Assembly (NCBI GenBank): GCA_049790855.1
Contig: JBAQZJ010000154.1
Span: forward strand, 1 to 12,050
Direction: 5' to 3'
DNA from: JACCRE01 sp049790855
GTDB taxonomy: Bacteria > Planctomycetota > Planctomycetia > Planctomycetales > Planctomycetaceae
DNA length: 12,050 nt
The translations under genes and the position numbers were made by a program. This document shows, piece after piece, positions 6,763-12,050 of this stretch (positions are counted from its first letter, which is position 1; every line of letters begins with the position of its first letter). The notes under the pieces are model-generated. The model was given only the letters and a program-made list of their open reading frames with translations, was not told where the DNA came from and ran no database searches.

Positions 6763-7395
6763 TTACTCGGGCAGAAACTCGGCGACGGCGATCTCGATGA
6801 TGTTCATTTCCGCGAGAGGAAGGCGAAGTTGCCCGGAGCGATCGACTCGCTCTTCGACGGCGTAACGACTCTCGGAGCGGACGGGTTCCCCGTAAACCTC
6901 GACGATGCTTTCTTCGAGGTTCACAATCCAATACAGGCCGATCCCCGCGGCGGCATACTTGTGGAGCTTTGTCTCGCGATCTGTCCTGATCGAACTGTAG
7001 GCCACTTCGACGACCAGCGCGAGGTCGTCCGCGTCGGGGAATCGACTTGCATAGTCGTCGATGGTTCCGATCGCGACAGAAACGTCCGGTTCGGGCACAT
7101 TGAGCGGCGGAAGAAACACCGGAGCCTGGTGTCTTGCGTGAAATCCCGTATCCCGAAGCTTTTCCGCCAGGAGACCGTTCAACTTCAGACCGACGAGGAC
7201 GTGCAGGTTGCCGACCGTCATGATGTCCCCGCCGGCGTCGCGACGATCCTTGAGAATGAGCAGGCCGTCGATCAGTTCGACGCGCGGCGTCGCAGGCAGG
7301 ATGCCCGCGTCGGCCATCTGCACGTATTGATCTGCCGTCAACGGCACGAACGGCGGAACCTCGCCGGCGACGACTTTTTCGAGGACTGTGGACAT
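6763..7395 (-). CDS. Uma2 family (DUF820) PD-(D/E)XK nuclease-like protein
   Basis: A 210-residue protein with the Uma2/DUF820 layout. It has RVELIDGLLI (about 38-47), a central VPEPDVSVAIG with D104, LVVEVAYSS with E130, then DRETKLHKYAAAGIGLYWIVN (about 139-159) supplying the conserved Lys and Tyr-Trp. The family has a restriction-endonuclease-like fold with D104, E130 and a nearby Lys (K143 or K146) as likely metal-site residues. Its biological role is not established, although it is greatly expanded in cyanobacteria and planctomycetes. The ATG is preceded by GAAAGG with about 8 nt spacing. It starts 12 nt after the cimA stop and ends 56 nt before valS, so it sits inside a probable cimA-uma2-valS transcript. 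The stop is TAA. Confidence 0.85.
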   Translation of the reverse strand: MSTVLEKVVAGEVPPFVPLTADQYVQMADAGILPATPRVELIDGLLILKDRRDAGGDIMTVGNLHVLVGLKLNGLLAEKLRDTGFHARHQAPVFLPPLNVPEPDVSVAIGTIDDYASRFPDADDLALVVEVAYSSIRTDRETKLHKYAAAGIGLYWIVNLEESIVEVYGEPVRSESRYAVEERVDRSGQLRLPLAEMNIIEIAVAEFLPE

Positions 7396-7407
7396 CGCAA
7401 TTACCTT

Positions 7408-9012
<1,605 letters not shown>

Positions 9013-9054
9013 GAAACGGCCTAAAGCAAAGGACTTCGGGTGAAGGACTCGAAG

Positions 9055-9076
9055 CCCACCGGCTGCGTCCGGTGGG
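9055..9076. repeat. Perfect 8-bp palindrome in the cimA 5' leader
   Basis: CCCACCGG (9055-9062) and CCGGTGGG (9069-9076) are exact inverted copies around a 6-nt loop. They lie between the leader terminator and the cimA start. A neighbouring GGTGGGGCCACC overlaps the right arm and could form a competing stem. It may affect mRNA stability or cimA translation, or be a dispersed palindrome. Confidence 0.5.
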
Positions 9077-9085
9077 GCCACCAAC

Positions 9086-9114
9086 AAAAAAAGCCCCCGG
9101 GTGACCCGAGGGCT
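9086..9114 (-). terminator. Intrinsic terminator in the cimA leader (attenuator)
   Basis: The minus strand reads AGCCCTCGGG-TCA-CCCGGGGGCT followed directly by a run of Ts. This is a 10-bp stem with one G-U pair, a 3-nt loop and a U-tract of six to seven. It is a textbook Rho-independent terminator oriented toward cimA. No protein gene on the minus strand ends upstream of it within the window. It lies between a promoter-like sequence and the cimA start 73 nt further on, so it is best read as a leader terminator. It could instead end a separate small RNA of about 160 nt. Confidence 0.85.
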
Positions 9115-9139
9115 GCTGATTCGTTTCCGCGAGACAGCC

Positions 9140-9202
9140 TCAGAGTCGCCCGATGGACTCGGAAATCATCGAAATCCGTACGATGGCGACGCTGCGGTGC
9201 AT
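9140..9202 (-). CDS. Putative 20-aa Ile/Val-rich leader peptide of the cimA operon
   Basis: The ORF reads MHRSVAIVRISMISESIGRL and then TGA. Four Ile and two Val fall in 20 residues, and residues 5-13 hold five Ile/Val of nine. The Ile codons are ATC, ATT, ATT and ATC. It starts about 43 nt downstream of the predicted transcription start and ends 26 nt before the terminator stem. The ribosome-binding site is weak. The reading frame stays open further upstream (to 9340), but that part lies ahead of the promoter. The function would be regulatory: its translation senses charged Ile-tRNA and Val-tRNA. It is too short to judge by coding statistics, so support comes from context. Confidence 0.5.
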   Translation of the reverse strand: MHRSVAIVRISMISESIGRL

Positions 9203-9251
9203 GCTCAGACTCTGTTCCACTCGGCCGCGGTTCGAGGGCCGGTTGAGAAGG

Positions 9252-9280
9252 AGTGTACGCTTTCGGGTCACAAGCGTCAA
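9252..9280 (-). promoter_or_regulatory. Sigma-70-like promoter for the cimA leader
   Basis: On the minus strand, TTGACG (9280-9275, 5 of 6 to TTGACA), a spacer of exactly 17 nt, then TACACT (9257-9252, 4 of 6 to TATAAT). A start near 9245 would give a leader of about 230 nt before cimA. The remaining gap 9281-9398 to the divergent propeller gene shows no clear promoter for the plus strand. Confidence 0.6.
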
Positions 9281-9398
9281 ACGGTTGCCAGCCGTGGGCC
9301 GCTCACCGATCCGCAACGACGGGAACGTGCCTCCCGCCACGGTTACGATATCCGGACTCCGTCACGGCCGTCTCACTCCCGGTAATTGAAGTGCCGAC

Positions 9399-11027
9399 AT
9401 GCACCGAACGCTGACGATTCCGCCCCTGACGTGTGTCGCCGTCGCCTGGCTGACCGCGTCTGCATGCCTCACGCTGCCGGCGGCCGATGCCGACGCCGAC
9501 GCCGGTTGCGAGACGGCGGTCAATGAATCATCCGAGGGCACGCCGATCGAACTCGGCACGCGCCGGGAACTGTTCGTCGACGAGCACCTGGTCGACCGGC
9601 TGGAAGGCGACGCACGGCTGGTGCTTCATCATCCTCAGCCGCGTGAAATCGTGCTGGTCCACGACGAGCCGTGGGAAGGGTCGGGCAGCGGTTATCACAG
9701 CGTGTTTCAGGACGGCGACCTTTATCGCATGTACTACAAGGCGTGGCATCTCCACGTCAAAGCGGGCGAAAAGGTTCAGACGTCGGCCCATCCCGGTTAC
9801 TGTTGCTACGCCGAAAGCCGCGACGGCATTCACTGGGAAAAGAAAGAGCTGGGGTTGTTCGATTTTCGAGGATCGAAGGCGAACAACATCGTCATGGCGA
9901 CCGGCGATGTGGGCGGCGTCAAGGTCGACGGCGCTCATCCGGCCGTTTTCAAGGATCTCAATCCGGCCGCCTCGACCGAGGCACGATACAAGGCGCTGTT
10001 TCGCAGCAACGGGGCACACGGCCTGCTGGCGTTCCAATCGGCAGATGGCATTCACTTCTCGCCGATGAGCGATGCGCCCGTCATCACCGACGGCGCCTTC
10101 GACTCGCAAAACCTCGCGTTCTGGGATGCCGAGCACGGCCTGTACCGCGCCTACTGGCGCTACTTCACCGCCGGAGTGACGACGGCGGACGAATGGAAGC
10201 CCACCGGCTTGCGCGGCATTCGCACGGCGACCTCGACCGACTTCCTGAACTGGAGCGAACCGCGCGATCTGGAGTACGTCGATTCGCCGGCCGAGCAACT
10301 CTACACGAACCAGATCAAGCCGTACTCGCGCGCACCGCACCTGTTGATCGGCTTTCCCATGCGGTATGTCGATCGGGGCTGGCAGGAATCGACGACGGTG
10401 CTGCCCGAGCTGGAAAACCGGAAGATTCGCGCCGAGACGACGCCGCGGTACGGCAGCGCCGTCACCGACTGCCTGCTGATGTCCAGCCGCGACGGCGTGC
10501 GATTCAAACGCTGGAACGAAGCCTTCCTGCGGCCCGGCATCGAACGGCCCGGCACTTGGAATTACGGCCATCACTGCCTGGCGTGGCACGCCGTCGAAAC
10601 GAAATCGATGCTCGAAGGCGCACCGAACGAGCTGTCGCTCTACAGCGTCGAGAGTTACTGGACCGGCGACAGCAGCGCACTCCGACGTTACACCCTGCGT
10701 CTCGACGGATTCGCCTCGGTCCAGGCATCCGCAACCGGCGGCGAGCTTGTGTCACGTCCGTTGACGTTCTCCGGCGACGCGCTCGTGCTGAACTTTTCGA
10801 CGTCGGCCGCCGGTTCGGTTCGTGTCGAACTTCAGCAGGCGGACGGGACGCCGATCCCCAACTACACGCTCGCCGACTGCCACGAACTGTTCGGCGACAG
10901 CATCGAGCGAACCGTCACCTGGAAGGACGGCAGCGACGTCAGCCGCTTGATCGGCCAACCGGTGCGGCTGCGCTTCGTCCTCAAAGACGCGGACCTGTTC
11001 GCGTTTCAATTTCCGGGAAAGGAATGA
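9399..11027 (+). CDS. Secreted GH32/GH43-like five-bladed beta-propeller protein
   Basis: A 542-residue protein with an N-terminal Sec signal (hydrophobic core about 9-28; an AxA site near A29-D30-A31; a weaker lipobox-like ASAC at 20-23). The following residues are a small Ala-Asp repeat. The mature part starts with RELFVDEHLVDRLEG (about 56-70) and carries repeated propeller-type strands such as YHSVFQDGDLYRMYYKAW, CCYAESRDGIHWEK and ATSTDFLNWSEP, typical of GH32/43-related propellers. It ends in a beta-sandwich-like region (about 445-542, with SRPLTFSGDALVLNFS and VRLRFVLKDADLFAFQF). This form is abundant in planctomycetes that degrade polysaccharides. I cannot place a catalytic acid/base set, so the enzyme activity and substrate are unassigned. 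The ATG lacks a strong Shine-Dalgarno site. The gene is divergent from the cimA leader and converges on the Stealth-like gene 51 nt downstream. Confidence 0.8.
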   Translation: MHRTLTIPPLTCVAVAWLTASACLTLPAADADADAGCETAVNESSEGTPIELGTRRELFVDEHLVDRLEGDARLVLHHPQPREIVLVHDEPWEGSGSGYHSVFQDGDLYRMYYKAWHLHVKAGEKVQTSAHPGYCCYAESRDGIHWEKKELGLFDFRGSKANNIVMATGDVGGVKVDGAHPAVFKDLNPAASTEARYKALFRSNGAHGLLAFQSADGIHFSPMSDAPVITDGAFDSQNLAFWDAEHGLYRAYWRYFTAGVTTADEWKPTGLRGIRTATSTDFLNWSEPRDLEYVDSPAEQLYTNQIKPYSRAPHLLIGFPMRYVDRGWQESTTVLPELENRKIRAETTPRYGSAVTDCLLMSSRDGVRFKRWNEAFLRPGIERPGTWNYGHHCLAWHAVETKSMLEGAPNELSLYSVESYWTGDSSALRRYTLRLDGFASVQASATGGELVSRPLTFSGDALVLNFSTSAAGSVRVELQQADGTPIPNYTLADCHELFGDSIERTVTWKDGSDVSRLIGQPVRLRFVLKDADLFAFQFPGKE

Positions 11028-11078
11028 CGCGGAAGGATCAGCCTTCGTAAGTGCCTGCCGATGCCGACTCTTGCGAGT

Positions 11079-11957
11079 TCACCGCCGCTCGAACCGGCAC
11101 GGTTCCGGAAACCGCTCGGCGAGGAACCGTCGCAGGCCGTCGCCGAAGGCGGCGTCGTCGAAGCTCAGAAACCGCCGGCCGGCGGTCGTCGTGACGACTT
11201 CGGCATACGCCGGCGGCTTGCCGTAGAAGCCCGCCTTGCCGCCCTCTTCGCCGACCAGCACGGCCGGTCGCGGCTCGTGCTTTTGGGCGTGATTGAGAAT
11301 CGCCGTCGGACCGAGCAGCCCGTACCAGCGATCCTCAGTCACGTAGTCGCGCAAGTCCCGCCAGGCGTGCAGCACCCAACGCTTCTTGAAATACGTCGGC
11401 ACGTGCGTCTCGTAGTTCAGACCACCGTAACCGAGCCGTTTCAACAGGTCGTAGGTTCGCCAGAGACTTTCCTTCCACAGCCCGCTGCCGCGGTTCTTAA
11501 TCGTCGCCAGATCCTGCAAGTACCGCCCGGCGCGAGCCTGCTCGGGCGAGAGATCGTCCAGCAGAATGAAGTCGTCGCAGAACCAGAGGTACTCCTCGTC
11601 CAGCTCCGGCAACAGCGCCGTGAGATAAAACATTAGAAAGAAGTTCGTGACCGGTGTCTTGTACGGCCCCACCCAGGCGATCTCCGAGTGCGGCACATGG
11701 ACCACCCCGCTCCCCGGCCCGGCGAGAAACGCCGGCCTGTCCCCGAAGACGATCACCCGCCGCACCCAGGGCATATGCCGGTCGATCCCGCGAAGGGCCT
11801 CTCCGCCGTCCGTTCGAGCGTCGCGGGAGTTCGTGAGCGCACCGTGCGCTCCACCGACGCCGCCGAGGCCGTCGCTGAGCTTGATCGTTCGGGTAATCAG
11901 ATGTGGATGATGACCCGACGATCCCAGAGGGTTTGGGGCGGGTGCAGAGCACTCCAC
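11079..11957 (-). CDS. Stealth-like polysaccharide phosphotransferase homologue, N-terminus uncertain
   Basis: From about residue 57 the protein resembles the Stealth family of sugar-phosphate transferases for capsule or exopolysaccharide. It has the block LRGIDRHMPWVRRVIVFGDRPAF (about 55-77), an acidic motif EEYLWFCDDFILLDD (121-135) like the Stealth DD-containing core, ETHVPTYFKK (183-192), and a tail FDDAAFGDGLRRFLAERFPEP (266-286). Residues 1-50 are low-complexity Gly/Ala/Pro-rich sequence and lack the usual N-terminal VDxVYTWVDG-type block. The GTG at 11957 has no clear ribosome-binding site, and the frame stays open to the window edge. The in-frame ATG at 11774 (MPWV) would give 231 residues. 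The gene may be 5'-degraded, may start elsewhere, or may belong to a family lacking that block. Confidence 0.55.
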   Translation of the reverse strand: MECSAPAPNPLGSSGHHPHLITRTIKLSDGLGGVGGAHGALTNSRDARTDGGEALRGIDRHMPWVRRVIVFGDRPAFLAGPGSGVVHVPHSEIAWVGPYKTPVTNFFLMFYLTALLPELDEEYLWFCDDFILLDDLSPEQARAGRYLQDLATIKNRGSGLWKESLWRTYDLLKRLGYGGLNYETHVPTYFKKRWVLHAWRDLRDYVTEDRWYGLLGPTAILNHAQKHEPRPAVLVGEEGGKAGFYGKPPAYAEVVTTTAGRRFLSFDDAAFGDGLRRFLAERFPEPCRFERR

Positions 11958-11962
11958 TTCAA

Positions 11963-11990
11963 CCGCCGGTGGCGAAGCTGTTGCCGGCGG
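11963..11990. repeat. Palindrome CCGCCGG / CCGGCGG upstream of the Stealth-like gene
   Basis: Perfect 7-bp inverted arms (11963-11969 and 11984-11990) around a 14-nt loop lie between the possible GTG start of the Stealth-like ORF and the terminator at the window edge. No U-tract follows on either strand. It may be a leader hairpin or a dispersed palindrome. Confidence 0.4.
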
Positions 11991-11999
11991 GTAAACACG

Positions 12000-12032
12000 A
12001 AAGGCCGACGCCCCCAGGGCGTCGGCCTTTTT
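12000..12032 (+). terminator. Strong intrinsic terminator at the right edge
   Basis: AAGGCCGACGCC (12001-12012) pairs perfectly with GGCGTCGGCCTT (12018-12029), extendable by a base pair on each side. On the plus strand it is followed by TTTTT. On the minus strand only TTT follows before C, so it may act both ways but favours the plus strand. No plus-strand gene other than the propeller (ending about 970 nt earlier) precedes it. Alternatively, a gene beyond the window on the minus strand ends here. Confidence 0.75.
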
Positions 12033-12050
12033 GCGTTTCCCATTGCGAGT

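Larger units (their letters stand above)
9086..9245 (-). promoter_or_regulatory. Candidate transcription-attenuation leader of cimA (Ile/Val-responsive)
   Basis: The order in the direction of transcription is: predicted start near 9245, a 20-codon Ile/Val-rich ORF (9202-9140), antiterminator strand GAGGCTG (9141-9135) overlapping the ORF stop codon, terminator 5' arm, terminator 3' arm and U-tract. GAGGCTG can pair with CAGCCCTC (9115-9108), giving 7 bp with a one-base bulge, which would occupy most of the terminator 5' arm. An earlier GAGTC/GACTC pair (9160-9156 with 9147-9143) could be the protector hairpin within the leader codons. A ribosome stalled on Ile or Val codons would leave GAGGCTG free to antiterminate. 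A ribosome reaching the stop codon would cover it and allow termination. The elements are seen; the mechanism is inferred. Confidence 0.6.

Noticed and set aside
5456..6865. 469-codon plus-strand ORF opposite the start of valS
   Set aside because: It lies antisense to the conserved catalytic domain of ValS and shows no domain of its own, so it is a codon-bias artefact.
9013..9087. 25-residue N-terminal extension of CimA
   Set aside because: The extension would start in the U-tract of the intrinsic terminator and run through a palindrome. The family N-terminus aligns with MSRIQIYDTT.
9086..9202. T-box or amino-acid riboswitch instead of a leader peptide
   Set aside because: I see no T-box conserved bulge and no extended aptamer-like fold. 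The short ORF plus antiterminator explains the layout better.
9203..9340. Upstream extension of the leader ORF to 66 codons
   Set aside because: It runs across the predicted -35/-10 promoter, so a transcript from that promoter could encode only the short 3' part.
9671..11050. 459-codon alternative-frame ORF inside the propeller gene
   Set aside because: It is Arg-rich with no recognisable motif and overlaps a protein with a signal peptide and family motifs in the other frame.
11028..11078. Short GAAGG/CCTTC hairpin as terminator of the propeller gene
   Set aside because: The stem is only 5 bp and has no U-tract, too weak to call.

Overview
The window looks like chromosomal DNA from a high-GC bacterium, most likely a member of the Planctomycetota. 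This rests on gene content rather than a marker gene. The families that point there are a GT39-type membrane glycosyltransferase with a DEPAH/YFNE signature, a divergent NagB-like protein, a Uma2 (DUF820) protein, a secreted GH32/43-like propeller, and a long valyl-tRNA synthetase carrying dispersed-repeat insertions. I see no tRNA, rRNA, CRISPR array, transposase or phage gene.

Layout. Positions 21-1895 (minus strand) hold a GT39-like glycosyltransferase preceded by a 42-residue single-span membrane ORF. A NagB-like sugar-phosphate deaminase/isomerase homologue (1976-2926, plus) is divergent from them. It converges on a bifunctional-nuclease (DUF151) gene (3027-3425, minus) across a G-rich inverted repeat. 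Upstream of the nuclease gene on the minus strand lies a run of three genes, transcribed cimA (9012-7408), uma2 (7395-6763), valS (6706-3518), with gaps of 12 and 56 nt. A secreted beta-propeller enzyme (9399-11027, plus) is divergent from cimA. A Stealth-like polysaccharide phosphotransferase homologue (11957-11079, minus) converges on it. The right edge holds a palindrome and an intrinsic terminator.

The most striking element is the leader of the cimA run. A promoter-like TTGACG-17-TACACT is followed by a 20-codon ORF rich in Ile and Val, a candidate antiterminator that overlaps the ORF stop codon, a strong intrinsic terminator with a U-tract, and then cimA. CimA catalyses the first step of the citramalate route to isoleucine. 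The layout is therefore that of a branched-chain amino acid attenuator, possibly extending to valS downstream.

The second striking point is valS. It carries two unrelated palindrome-containing repeat insertions (54 bp and about 68-69 bp), both in frame and both in apparent loops. It also has longer insertions relative to typical bacterial ValS. Several other palindromes occur between genes.
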